From contig MBPM02000051.1 in NCBI GenBank assembly GCA_001695595.3, forward strand, positions 434,001-498,000: DNA of 64,000 bases. Direction: 5' to 3'. Made by a program: the position numbers and the translations under genes. The DNA comes from Plasmopara viticola (Eukaryota; Oomycota; Peronosporomycetes; Peronosporales; Peronosporaceae). This document shows positions 1-12,400 of this stretch, piece after piece; the stretch's first letter is position 1; the number at the start of each line of letters is the position of its first letter. The notes beneath the pieces were generated by a model. It searched no databases, was not told the origin of the DNA, and was given only the letters and a program-made list of their open reading frames with translations.

Positions 1-1689
1 AGCTATTCGGAACACACATTGCCTGCAACACGATATGCACGTACAAATATGGTCACGTAACTGCGAGATGGGGAGCACACCACAACAGTACATCTCAGCC
101 TTTGAGTTAACAAAGCTTGGAAAAACAAGACCAGGACAATCACACAACATGATGCGGTCGGACAAGATCATCGTCTACAAGTTGGTAAAGTATGTGTAAA
201 TCTATCAAGTCGAGCTTTGATACAAAACCTCGAGCAAACCTGAAAGTGCTTGGTTTTTCCAGGGGTGGCTCCTACAGCAACACGCTGAGTCTTGTGCGAG
301 TAGGTCGACGCACCCAGCAGTGCATTAATTACTGAGCTTTTTCCAACATTGGGAAAACCCACCATCCCGAACTTGATAAGACCCTTGTCCTTCACTCGCA
401 CACCCACCTCATTGAGAACCTCCGCAGCGATGTTTGTCAAATACTCGAGCAATTCAACGCGAGAGAGCACCGTGTATATACCAGTATCTTCTGTGGCACC
501 CTTCACGCTTTCTTCTATGGCGTGTGGAACATCCGCAATCTCAATTACTTCGTCAAGGTCGTGGTATTCAAAATCGCTTTGTCTCTGACGCATCTTTTTT
601 GCCTCTTCATCAATCTCGTTCTGGGCTTCCTTGGCCGAAAAAAAAACAAACTCAATATCATTCTTCGTAAAATAGTCTCCCCACGCAATTCTGCGTACCA
701 ATTTGACATAAGAAAAAAATTGTTTCGTTATATCACCAAACCAGACAACTTACTGTTGACGCTTGTTAAGAAAGTCAGATTTATTTACGATCAGAAGTGT
801 ACGCCGAAGCGTCTCTCCTTCCTTTGCATACGCATCCAGATCCTTCGAACTTTAATCAAGAAAAAGTAAATTGCTGCAAGCATAACATTTAAACACTTCA
901 AAACAATTCGTACCGGTAGAAGAGCGGGTTGCGAGCATCTACAATCTGCACCATAACATCACTTCGCTCGCGAACGTGCCACAGCTGACGCCACACTTCC
1001 AAGTTCTTCTCAAAAGGAGTCACCTCCAGGTGATCAGAAGATGCTTCTAGCCTATTAAGATTCATTATGAACGTCAACACTGCATCGACAAAATCAGCAC
1101 TTCACCCGCTACTCACATAGCAATATCACGACGCCATTCCATAAACTTCTCTTTCTCAAGTCTATTAAGATCCTCAGCTGTCATCGAATTGTTCCATTGG
1201 GGACGACGTGGCACCTTCATCTCCGCAAATGTCATCTCTGGCATCACACTCTTATCTTTTTTTCTGCACAAATTAAGTCCACATAATGTCATTTTGAGAA
1301 CACTCTGCTAGCCGATCAAGGGTTAATAGTCAACGCACTCGACCACCTGTGGACCTGCGTCTACCCCATCGATAAGCAGAATATTTTCTTTTATAGCTGT
1401 AAACTCGCGATTTGCTAGCACAGCACTAGCAAGAAAATCATCCTGCAATCACATATTTAAGATAAGAGCGCGTCGATATCGGTAGCTTGTATTTGCTTCA
1501 ACGCACCAGGGAAGAACCTTCCAAGTACGAGGCAAGGGCCACCGATGCATCGCCGCCATCACGTTCGGATACGTGCTTTCCAGCACTAGAGGCCACATCT
1601 CTCGTACTGATGGACGATGCCTTTGTTTGCTTTCGCATAAGAGCATTGCCCAGTCCGCCCTTCTTAACCTTGGCTCCCGTGCGACCCAT
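1..1689 (-). CDS. LSG1: Large-subunit GTPase 1 (LSG1), copy 1, 3' end beyond the window
   Basis: This is the same gene as the complete copy at 17216-19554 but cut by the window edge. By splice signals and phase the exons on the minus strand are 1507-1689, 1339-1442, 1117-1263, 914-1051, 754-849, 240-690 and 1-174 (partial). All visible coding sequence matches copy 2. It contains the permuted GTPase motifs NKSD, SAKE, GFPNVGKS and DCPG, and lacks the last part of exon 7 and exon 8, the basic C-terminal tail. The family is a cytoplasmic GTPase that releases the export adaptor Nmd3 from pre-60S subunits. The start ATG at 1687-1689 opens a basic MGRTGAKVKKGG-type N-terminus. The gene is probably an assembly duplicate rather than a second locus. 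Confidence 0.9.
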
Positions 1690-1789
1690 TTTTCTTGACT
1701 AACTAATAAAGGTCATTGAATATAAAGTGTGTCCCACATCGTTTGAAATAGCCGTTTTGAGCAGATAGGTACACAATTACAGTGCGTCA
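1690..1789. promoter_or_regulatory. Divergent promoter between LSG1 and the WD40 gene, copy 1
   Basis: Only 100 bp separate the start codons of LSG1 (minus) and the WD40/coiled-coil gene (plus). Both 5' UTRs and core promoters must lie in this AT-rich stretch or overlap the coding regions. No convincing TATA box or full INR+FPR motif was recognised. The regulatory role is inferred from head-to-head spacing. Confidence 0.5.
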
Positions 1790-4700
1790 ATGGACATGAC
1801 GCTGACGCTGCGGGGCGATCGGATCCCGTTGCACGATGTGGTGTCTTCCACGTACAATATGGACCATCATGAGCTACTAGTGGCTACTCCTGATGCGCTT
1901 TATTTGTACGGTAAGATGCTCACAACGGGGGGGGACTTATTCGCGACACTGAAGGCGGAGGAGAACACGCAGTACCTGTTTGCTCTACATATATCCTGGG
2001 TAGGGTGTGATGACTATCACTGCTCATTGGTTTTCTGGACTTTCTGATTGTCATTTGCGTTGTGTAAAGCTCGACGCTTACTTCGTCGCTGTGATTACTG
2101 TATATGAGAAAATTGAGCATCGATTTCTCAGGTAGAGTGCGATGAATTCAAAGTTATAGCCGGAAGCTGAAAGTTGGGATGAACATTTGCAGCTCAGACC
2201 TAAAGACGCCGCTGGCTTCTCATACGCTTATAGACAATGGCGGACGATTTCTTACAGCACTGGCAAACCCGCAACGGCGGGAGCTTTTCACTGCAGACAC
2301 AGACGGTGGGATTAAGGTTTGGGTTTTGCGTCCGATCGCAACTGCTCGAAATCGTAGAAATCTTACAGTGGTGTTGCGACTGCATACAGCTGTAAATACG
2401 GTATGTGATTCGTCGCCTATTGTTTTTATCACGTACATTAGTTATGACGCAGATCTTGGTAGAAACTTAATTACCTTCACCTTCGCATGAACTTTGATGG
2501 ACAAAGAATATTTGCTACTACCAAAACTAAAGTCCATGTGTTTGATGCGGCTTCGTGTCATCGCTTGCCTTGCTGTATAAGTGAGACCCAGAGCACAATT
2601 TGTGGCATGGAGTCTGGCAACCACGATGACAGTGTCTATCTTGTGTTTAAAGAAAATTTGAGGTAACGCTGCTTAATTTATATCATTTTTGTGCGCAATT
2701 GACAAGATTTATTGCCGAGCGCTACAGAAAAATATATAAATACGCGTCTATCGTAAACAGAGGGGTGCTGCAATTTCGAAAAGTTGGTGAATATGAGCAC
2801 AAGCACGAAATTACTCTATTCATTACAAATAGCCGGTATTTTATCAGCCCTAATCACACTTGCAACAATATCCTCTTGATCGACGTCAGTGCCACATTCT
2901 GTATCGCAAATCTTGTCGATGTACAATCAGACCGTAGCGTTAATGAAGAAAATGCTCAGTTTGGCAACAAGCAATCCGCCGTTAGACTGCCGTTAGACTC
3001 TCTGTCAGAAAGATACAAAGCTCTTCATACTATAGAAGCAAGTGACGGACGAAATTTTGTGCTCGCCATTTGCTCGAGTGGTTTTTGCCTCATGGAACTT
3101 CTGTTTTCGAATTCTCAAGGCCGCTTACCGTGCGATGACTTCATCGGTGAAGGATTAAGGAAATATAAGCAAGGCACTAGCGACGTTACTTCTATGTCTG
3201 TCTATCAACAAACGCCTACAACACAAGTGATGGTGTTTCAAGAAGGCTCTTCAAGTTTTTGCTTTGCGTCAATACCATCACTCGAGACGGATATTAACTT
3301 GTCTATAGCTGACTATGTCATAACGGCTGATTCTGTTGTCGCACTTTACTCTCACGGACTAGTAAAGAAATTTGGCCTATTCGACAATCGCATTTTCACT
3401 ATAGCACCACCTTTCAAATCGTCAAAGTCAATTGCAACCACAATAGTCAGCCTTCTTGTCAACGATTGCGACTGTGTTGGTATTGGTGATTCAAGTGGGG
3501 TCGTCCAAATCTTTTTTTTATCAAATGGCGATCATGACATTGATCGCTTGATAACTAGGAAGCAGGTGCATGCCAATGACAGGTAAATTTTTTTTTCAGT
3601 TCGTTCTGACTATCAAAGCTCTCTTCTAATCTCTACGACACCAACAGTGTCACTGTGCTGGTTAATCTTGAACCACAAAAGCCTGGAGACGACCAAATCT
3701 CGCTTCTTTCCGTTAGTCGAGGTGGAAATGTAAAGCGTTGGCAGATAAAAAGATTGCAAGTATCGTCAGCCAATGATGCTGAGAGACAATTCGAGTGGTT
3801 GCTGCTGGTCTGCTTCCAAACCTATTCATTTAACCTTTCGACCGCGAGGGTTAAACTCCCCGAATATCTCTTTTGCGGATTTGATAGCGGTACTATCGAA
3901 TGCTGGCAACTACCGTCGGAAGGTAAAATTAATGCTCATCTTTTCCAGCAACAAACTCCAAACCGCATTTCTATTGTGAAACGTGCCCTGCATGCCATCG
4001 ATTTGCATTCGACCCCAGTGCTGGAAATAGTATGTGAATCGCGAATTAAAACCACAATTATTCCAGAAATTTCAGTCCCCAACAGCTTTTCATGGGTGTT
4101 TTCATTTGATAAAGATGCCACCATTTTTGTTTGGTGCTTTTCGCTTGAATACTTTTTTCCGCACCGGCGAATTAAGGTTAACGAATCAATCAAAGGTATC
4201 TATACATCTCAAGCAAATGGGTACGTAAGCTGTCTGTCTGTTTAAAATAAGGATGTAGGTAACTGAGCAAAAGTCGCTCGTGTATAGTGGCTTGGATCTC
4301 TTTGTTTACGTTGATCGTCGCATCGATAGGGTCGATCACCTCAGTTTACATGACGAAGAAGCTGTGAAGCAGCGCCTTGAACGGGCGCGACAAGTTTTGA
4401 ATCAGCACGAGTTGGAAAAGGATGGAAGTGTCGGCAAAAGATTTGAAGAAAATCTAAGATTAGCTCCATCTTCACCAGATGCAAATGAGGAGAATAAGCT
4501 TATGACTGGCGCTACTCTCGTTCGCTTCGACATGCCATTGCCCGCAATTATTACTCCTCTTTGCAAGCCGTGCCGAGAGACCCCTTTCACGAGGACTTTT
4601 GCTAAAAAGCTTAAGCAAGCTCCGACAATAATGAATGATGCACAGCAAGAAGATGACGCCGCGCGGATAAAAAGTGATACATTACAAAGCGTTCAATGCT

Positions 4701-7700
4701 TGTCCACTGCGCTCAAATTAAATTATGAAGCTCAGTCGCCGTCGCATTTACGCTGTGATTCCTCGCAAGATGCCTCTCAATTACCTCAGCGCAGCAAAGA
4801 AAAATTTGAGCCAAAACATGCACGTTGTGCAAATTCCAGTCATCTTCCAGTAGTGAACTCTGTCCCGAGTTGTTTTCAGCAAGCAAAACCTCGAGTTTAC
4901 CGGACTGTAGTCAATCCATTGCACTTTCTTCCATCGCAAGCTCGCTGCGCTGTCATTTCCTCTGACCCAGTGAATGAAAGTGAGCTTACTATGCAAGACA
5001 TGAAAGACGACTCTGAGAACAATGTACAGTCAAGCAGTATGAAAGCTGAAGACCTTGAAGTGCAGGAGAAGGTCTCTTTGGTCTCACTAGTGGAAGATGA
5101 GGAAGAATCAATGTTGTTGCTAGATTTTAAACCTGGACTCCGTCGAAGAAGGGAACTTCTATGCAAGGAACGAACGGATGATCGAAATACTAAAGTCCTA
5201 TTATCTGGAGTCCCACTTTTGTCTTGGGACTGCTTGTCGGAATATGACCGAAGAGTAGAGCTAATGGCAGCAAGTAAATCAAAACGTGTTCAAGAAGTTG
5301 CCAAGAGAAATGATATATCTGTCCCATCCGTGAATGACTTTAATTGTTCAGAGAAATCGATGCAGGTGAGCGTACGACCATTCACAAAATGGTTCACAGC
5401 CACGCATTGTCATCATCAGCGAGTTCGAGAGCTTTTTCTTATAGAGGAGTTGACATTTGCAGCCACTGATCCACTCATTCACCTCAGCCTAGCGGATGCT
5501 GGCCTTACACCTCCTGCATCCCAGCAGATCGGACAGTTTACTAGCACATGGATCGATTTTGCTTCTTGGTACTCGTCAGGTCTCACCACTCGTAGCCAGA
5601 ATCCATCCGTAGAACTACAGCGAGAACGGCTTAAAGCGCGAACAGAGTACTTGAAGCTGCGGTTGAGAACGGTCTACCAAATTGAGCGCGACATTCAAGA
5701 AGAAGAAGCGAGAGAGGGTCTTTGCGAAGGTAACGATGGGCGTTCTCAACAAGTTTATATATTCGAGCACTTTGTCAAACGATTATTGGGCGACAACGAC
5801 AGTCCAACAGCGTGGGAAAATACGAGTCCAGAAGTTCAGCTTAAAGAAGTTGCGTTGGCCTTAATGGACCCCGTTGTTCAAATTGCGGCCATGAGGAATG
5901 ATATTGAACTTCCGAATCTTTCATGTTTTAATGATTTGGACAATTTTTTGTTGGCCGAAAAGTTCGTGCCATGGTGGACATCAACCCGTAACATCCATCG
6001 CTGCGACTTTTTAAAACGCGAAGCTCTCGAAGCGTCGACTAGCAAAACAGTTCGAAAGACTCTGTTACAGGATCTGCTCATCGAGAACGTAGAATCAGCC
6101 ACCATAAGCGATACAATATTGTCGCAGTTGTATTTTAAATCCAGCACAGCAAGGCACACCTTTTTAGGAGAGAAATTGGTCTACTTCAAGCGTCTGCACC
6201 GGATTGCCCGTGTTGCTCAATATGGTAACCTTCCAGCGCCATTGATCATCGAGACATTACCTTTCCCGCTGGTGATCACTTTCCCATTTGTAGAACATAT
6301 TGTCGCTGACGAAGTTGAAGCCGAAACGTCAACTACCGAACATGAAGAGTCTTTTCAAGCAATCGAGGATGCGCCCGTGAAGCTGGAGACTCATATTATC
6401 GATTATGAGCGAGAAGAAACATCGCGGAGGCTAAAAATCGAAACAGCAACTACCACGCTGGAGCTAACGGCGACGGCACACGAATCGTGCGAGTACGTCA
6501 ACAGCTTCGCACAGAGTGAAAGAGAGTTTGACATACAATTGTTGCCTAAGCAAGCCGACTTTTCCCGGTCGAACGTTTTTGGTGATCTGCCGATACCGAA
6601 TCGCGATGGAGCTTCATCTGGCTGGCAGGCTAGTAGTGATACCAACAATGGAGACGAAGAATACGAAGAGAAAGAGTTGCTACAGCATGATGACGAGCGC
6701 CAGGACCTGCTGGATGAGCAACAGGCGGAGAGGCTTCTAAGGCTTGAGCGGAAGCGAGCTCGACTTGAGAATGAACGAGAAGAAGAATGTGCTCAGCTTC
6801 GACGGATAAAAGAAGCTGAACTGAAGAAAGTATTGCTGCACCAAGCCCAGCTGAAGGCTAAACGTAAAATGGAGTTTCAGAATGCGCGGGAAGATGCTGA
6901 GCAAAGTCAAATGGAGGGGGAAGACAAAATCTTGTGTTGGCACCGTGACCAGCTTCTACGGAATCAAAACGGAATGCAGCTTGAGGACCAGCGCTCTTAT
7001 CAGCAAAGGAGCGAGGACCAAAAAACTACTTTGAGAATGCGCCTGCTACAACACGAGCAAGCTTGTATGGTTGCGGAGGACCAAAGATCTCTACATGTCG
7101 GTCAAGAGCTGCAAGAGCTTGAACACAAGCGTGCTGAGCGCAAAGCGTTCTTGTCGGAGCTTTACTCACCGTTCTGTCCATTCTACAAAAGCTCAGCAGT
7201 CCCATCAGAGGCCTTTCTTCCTCGCGTGCAGCAGCAACTGGGGGTAGAACACCAACGGTGGACACGTCTCAAACCAGGAAAAGGCTACGCGATCCCGTTC
7301 GAGGAGGCACTGGTTTTTGATGAGCTATCACAAGAGCCGTACCTTGCGCGAGATTCGAGAAAGTTCAAGATACTCATGGGATTACCTCTGCGAGCCACTA
7401 ATAGTTACAAGCGCTCTCAAATCCCGACGGCCAATGCCATCGTCGCGATGCAGCAGCAGCAACGAAATTCAGCTAAGTCAAACGATGAACGCCAAGAAAT
7501 GACTGCTCATATCAAAAACGATGTTTTATTACCGCACAATGATCGACCACGCATTCATAAAAACAGCTATAGCCGACGCAGTCGATTACCTAGCATCACC
7601 TCAACTAATGGTTTAGTAACCAGCCTGACTAATCTCAAACAAGCTTGTAGGACGCAGGAAGTAACAGACACGACAAAACAAATTCCTTCCGAGACCAACC

Positions 7701-7825
7701 AGCAGCAACAACAGAACCAGCAAACTCCTTCGATGCCATTATACCGCGGAATCGTGCTTGCGAGGGGCCGGGGCCAAGCAAGACCGATGGATTACGCATA
7801 CTATATTGCACCACCGAACAAATAA
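1790..7825 (+). CDS. WD40-repeat and coiled-coil protein, possibly cilium/flagellum associated, copy 1
   Basis: A multi-exon gene. Supported exons are 1790-1999, 2132-2400, 2463-2662, 2707-3582, 3648-4224 and 4274-7825, and phases agree from exon 3 onward. The total is about 1,895 codons. The first ~800 residues show degenerate WD40 blades (a DGGIKVWVL strand near 2310-2335, a KVHVFDAAS strand, GGNVKRWQIK, and GLDLFVYVDRR at the start of the last exon). The middle is acidic and helical. Residues encoded at about 6650-7170 form a strongly charged Glu/Lys/Arg/Gln-rich coiled coil. The C-terminus is Gln-rich and ends in a short RG-rich patch. WD40 head plus long coiled-coil tail is typical of CFAP/WDR flagellar proteins, but I cannot name an ortholog, so this role is inference. 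Exon 2 does not keep an open frame: the good acceptor at 2131 leads to a stop at 2165-2167 unless one base is missing there. It ends 7 bp from the snurportin stop. Confidence 0.75.
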
Positions 7826-7832
7826 ATATTGT

Positions 7833-9406
7833 CTATGCTTCCATCTTGACCTCGGTGGTCAGTAATTGAGATATCTGCTCGTGCAGCAGGCATCAAGTAA
7901 TCAGTAAGAGGGAGGGTAAAGCAATAAGCAGATATTGTCAAAAAGAAATATTACTACCTTCAGTATCTCTTCTATCGAAACTCCACCGGACCGCGCCTTG
8001 TATTGAAATAAAATCTTAGTCCAGCTGTCCGGAAGGGCTCGCTGAGGGGAGCATCGCTTCATAAATGTTATGTTTGTAAGGTGCGGGGTTTGGTCACCAT
8101 CAACTTCGTGTTGTTCGAATGTGAAGCTCGCAAGATCTCCTTCGCACAACTTTTAGTAAACAAAAGCAGTCGGTACGCGATTACTCATCTATCGAGCAAA
8201 AACTCGCACGATTTACAAACCTCGTGCAGTTGAATGATATCTTGGTCGGCAATATATAAAACGATGCCTTCTAGCGTTGCAAACTCGTTGTTCTCATCAA
8301 GACGAAGCACGACGGACGGCTTCGCTGGGAAAAGGGAAAAGCGACTTGTGCTCGTATCTTTCCATACCAGCACCAGCGGTGACAGACCCATCTCATAGTG
8401 GCCTGCCTTCATGTAAAAAAAAAGGCCATCTCTATGCAACACACGTGCAAAGCAACACACGAAGATATGCGAATACCAAGTAAGTTAAATTTGAGCAAAA
8501 CACTTCCACCCAACAAATACACACTTATGGAATGGGTACACCGTAGAATAGGCCGCCATGATGCCTGTTTGGTCACTTTCGTAGCATGGAATTGGCTGTG
8601 AACCACCGAAGACGAAATTCGTCAGCTCACTAAGCTTGATGTTGTCGAACACTGTACTTACCAGAAATCGAAACGGGTTGGCCGGAGAGCCTGTAGCCGT
8701 CACTCCTTCCGATAATTTGTCACGCACCCAGTAAAATCGAAATTCTGTAGTGCAGTTGTAAAGCAAATACCCTTTCCAACACATGACGTCCAGCACGTAA
8801 AACGTTTCGTTTTGCTCCTGGAAAATGCAGTCCAAGATGCAGTAGCTATCACTCGCCTTGTTAGTTTTACGGGAGCCGCTGGGTAACGCCGACGGAAACT
8901 TCTTTAAGATGCTACCTGATGGGATCCGAGCTATTGTGTTGCCCCTACATGTAGCCATAGACCAAATCCATCTGACTCCGTTAAAAAAGTATCTGACAGC
9001 AAACATCTAGCTCACTCACAGCATACCCGTTGGCCACTACGAGGCAACGCTTTCCCTCAGGACGCGGTAGCACATACCAACCCTCGCCGAAAGCGCTGCC
9101 GCTGCCGTTAAGGTCTTTGGGTACGTCAAGAAGCCACTCAGGCGTCATCAATTGCTTAGAATAATGATCACGTCGCTGCTTAATTCGGTCCTCACGGGTC
9201 CGATGCTTCGATGCTGACGTGATGTCGTCCATTGGTTCAGCGCTTACGTCTGTTGCAGAAAAACATGGCGGCTCTTTTAACTTGACTAGCTGACGCGCAT
9301 GTGCTGTGAGATCTCGCCGAGCCTGTCGCTGCTGTGCCAACGTGGCCTGGCGCCGTAAAGCCGCGTCCTTTGTCCAAGGCTGCCTCTTAATGGCTGTGCG
9401 TGTCAT
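7833..9406 (-). CDS. SNUPN: Snurportin-1, copy 1
   Basis: Five exons on the minus strand: 9027-9406, 8525-8944, 8221-8431, 7958-8149 and 7833-7874, all in phase, giving 414 residues (human is 360). The N-terminus (residues ~19-43) is Arg/Gln-rich, as in the importin-beta-binding domain. Around residues 85-96 is a QLMTPEWLLDVP block, then W110 followed by a GKRCLVVAN strand, a CILDCIF...FYVLDVMCWKG core (~152-173), FRFYW (~195), and an FFYMKAGHY...W290 region. The family binds the 2,2,7-trimethylguanosine cap of U snRNPs by stacking it between two tryptophans; W110 and W290 sit in the corresponding places. It brings snRNPs to importin-beta for nuclear import. The start M at 9404-9406 was chosen because upstream in-frame codons look non-coding. 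The 5-residue match pattern extends over the whole cap-binding fold, so the assignment is firm; the last 14-codon exon is less certain. Confidence 0.9.
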
Positions 9407-12400
9407 TAATGCTGATTGTAAACAATGCAACATACGACAAAAAAAATAGAAAAGCAAATACCTAATGTAATGTAATGTATTACGTTATCGCGTTGCCAAG
9501 TTCTGCACGTGCTAGGCTCTAGTCTGGCTAGTCCACGGCATAGAGTGGTGTCCGCATACGTCGAGTCTCGTTCGGCGGGCAGTGCAGCCAGCACCGAGGT
9601 CGTGAGGGTCTTCCATTATTTTGCTTATCTCTGACTTGGTAAGAGCCCAGGTGGCGCCCGGTGCTGGAGACCGTCGCGTCGAGGGTGAGACTCGTTAGAG
9701 ACCTGCAGATGCCCGAGAGCACCTGCCCGAAGCGCGCGAGCATTTAGCCCCCCGCGCTTGGAAGAAGGGCGTCACCCCAACCGTTTCCAAGCAAATACCT
9801 ATATCAGAGGATAGTTTTTTTAAAAAATGCATTCTCGCTTCGCTATTGCTTTCACTTGCTGGTGCGGAACTCTTGCATGCTGTTTAAAAAAATTACAGCT
9901 ACACCTAGAGACTTTAAATGCTCCATATCATCTTCTGTTCGCTCGGTCTGCTTTCGCGGTTCGTAGTTGCTCTGTGGTTTCCCTTGATATCTATACATTA
10001 CTTTTGCTTCCTCGCTGGTAAGGTCTAAGTAAAATTTGCCGATACTTTCGGTGTTCATCGGCATACGGTAGTGCACTCCACCATTCCTCCGACAATTCTC
10101 CAACTTTCGGAAAATAGAGGAGTAAATACGAGATCAATCTTGTGCCAGGCACGAAGCACTGTGCTATTACTGCCAGGTGAGAACAGTGTGATCTTACTGA
10201 TACTTTCTTCAACGAATAGACAAAGAATGGCATGGTGCGAGAGTAAAAGTTCCCGCACTTGTCACCGACTCTCTTTGAGTAGAAAGTGGTCACCATATTA
10301 AGCTGAGCAGTAGTAGCGGTATATCCGTTACAAAAAAGGAAGTGTTGCTTAACAACATATCCGACTGTACGTTGTACAGAGCACTTAATTCGGTAAGCAC
10401 GCCTATGGCTAGTGATGTCAAAAGAACTACCAAAGTCCTAGTTAAACCAGAGTGTTTGGTCACGAAAATTGGTGCGGCCGGTAAAGGCGCTTGCCCAATA
10501 ATCCTTTGACGATATGTTTGTTTACAGCCGCTCTGAGGTATGTTTAAATGCCCAGATAGGTGAGAACAATGACTTTTATGTCAGTATCGGCAAATGTGTC
10601 TTTGTGGCAAAGAGGACAAAATCATTGGCTGCTTTGTAAGAGCCATGGTCCCCGAGATATTGACAGCCGCCCCACGTCACGTTTTTAAGAGTATCTGAGG
10701 TGGTAATATGGCGTAACAAACTTTACACACAAGTCACACCTCTACTGACTCGCTTACCGCGAGGAGTGACAAACTCTATGACACCATCGGCCCCGTAGAG
10801 GATGGGCATGGGTTAATCATCTAATTCCAGTCTAGGCAAAGCAGATCTACATCATTCACAACAATAGATCACCTACCATGTAGTACGCACCAGTAAGGTC
10901 CGAGTGAATTTTCGGAGGTCCAAGCACAATGGTGCATCGAATTCTTTTGTCTCTGAGGACGTCAGAAATTACGCCCCTTTTATCCCAAAAGAGGGCAAGA
11001 TGGTTGCCACATTTCGCAAATATAGCTTCTGTGCTGAACAAACTAAAGCGATTGCCAATGTGCCTTCGTGCGTCCTAGGTTTAAGTTTGCCTTTATAAGA
11101 GGATAAAAAGCTTTATTGACGAAATGGCATTGACGTATACAGAAATGTAGCATTCAATGCAAATTTTCATCACAGACAAGCCCCTTGACATCCATCGCAG
11201 TTGTATCGCTGTGAGTGAATAGACAGCCTTATCCACTAAAGGTGAATTTCGGCTGATCCAGTCCGAGTTGCTTTTTTGAACGACGAAGATCTAAGCTAGG
11301 ACATACGTTTGGAGGATTATGATGCTTTCCACACCATGTTGGTGGTGATGTGGATATCAGGACTTATGATACGTATCAGAGAATGAATATTGCGGCTCAT
11401 GTGGCAGCTCTTTTAAAGAGCCTGACGAAATCGGCGGATTTTAAAGAGTAGAAAAAAAAACAATAAGCCTCGACTCTGTCTTACTGAAGAATATTGGCAA
11501 CACGGGGATAAAGAGTTCTTGTGAACCTAAGCAAGATGGTGCCTCTGGCGCCTATATAGTATAACTAGATAACAAATAGCGAGGCTATTTATGGAATTTT
11601 AAAGCCTTCCAAACACCATGGTGTCGGATAGGGACACGCGACCCTGTCATACGGTCAATACGATGGTGGATATTAGCACTATTAGCCACCCATACTTGTC
11701 TTATTTACATGGTCGAGCGTGAAACAACCTTTTATAGAAGTGCTGTTAACATCTCAGGACTCACACGAGGCTAAATCTTCTAAGGTGCTCCGCATCAAAT
11801 GTTGGAAGCATCGACAAGACCAAAAACGATCCGATGAAGGGTGCTTCACATTGTCGCAAGTGACCAAGTTACCCTTTCTGGCGGTCGAATTTTAGTATCT
11901 TGAAGTACTGTTCACCTGAAATGAACAGACAATTTCGTTTCCTTGCATGCTTACACAAGCATTTCTTTATTTATTCTGAGCGAACCTAATTTAATCCTTG
12001 TCCTGCCAATTATGTTCCGACGACGTTTTGCGAGCTCTGATAACTACTTATGTAGTGCTAGCGGAAGTAAAGACATCCACGTAGAGAAGTGCAAAACTAT
12101 AGATAAGTGGACCGCATTGTTACGCGAAAAGTCAATTATTTACGCTTATCGGCCCATGTATGCGGCCCATATTGCGCAGTGCGTCCTCGAGCAACGGCTG
12201 ACCATTGTCGTCTGACCATCTAATTGTAGGTAGCTCTGTAAATATAAGGATCTAATTCCTAATAGCTAGAACAGCGCTTGCCAAAGGATAGCGCACTAAC
12301 GGGATATACGCTTTGAGTGGCAGTCGAGCCAGAAGGGAAGTGGCTCCCGACGCTGCTCAAATACTTATTTTTGGTGATGCCTTCCGTTTGGATGGTGAAT

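Noticed and set aside
168..701. ORF that could be read as a stand-alone 177-residue GTPase
   Set aside because: It is exon 6 of LSG1 plus flanking intron sequence; the splice sites at 690 and 240 connect it to the other exons in phase.
1920..1937. Run of eight G that might be a sequencing frameshift
   Set aside because: The frame is open and WD-like on both sides with eight G, so no correction is needed there.
9528..9743. 71-codon GC-rich ORF upstream of snurportin
   Set aside because: No domain and no supporting splice or start context; the GC-rich patch alone explains the open frame.
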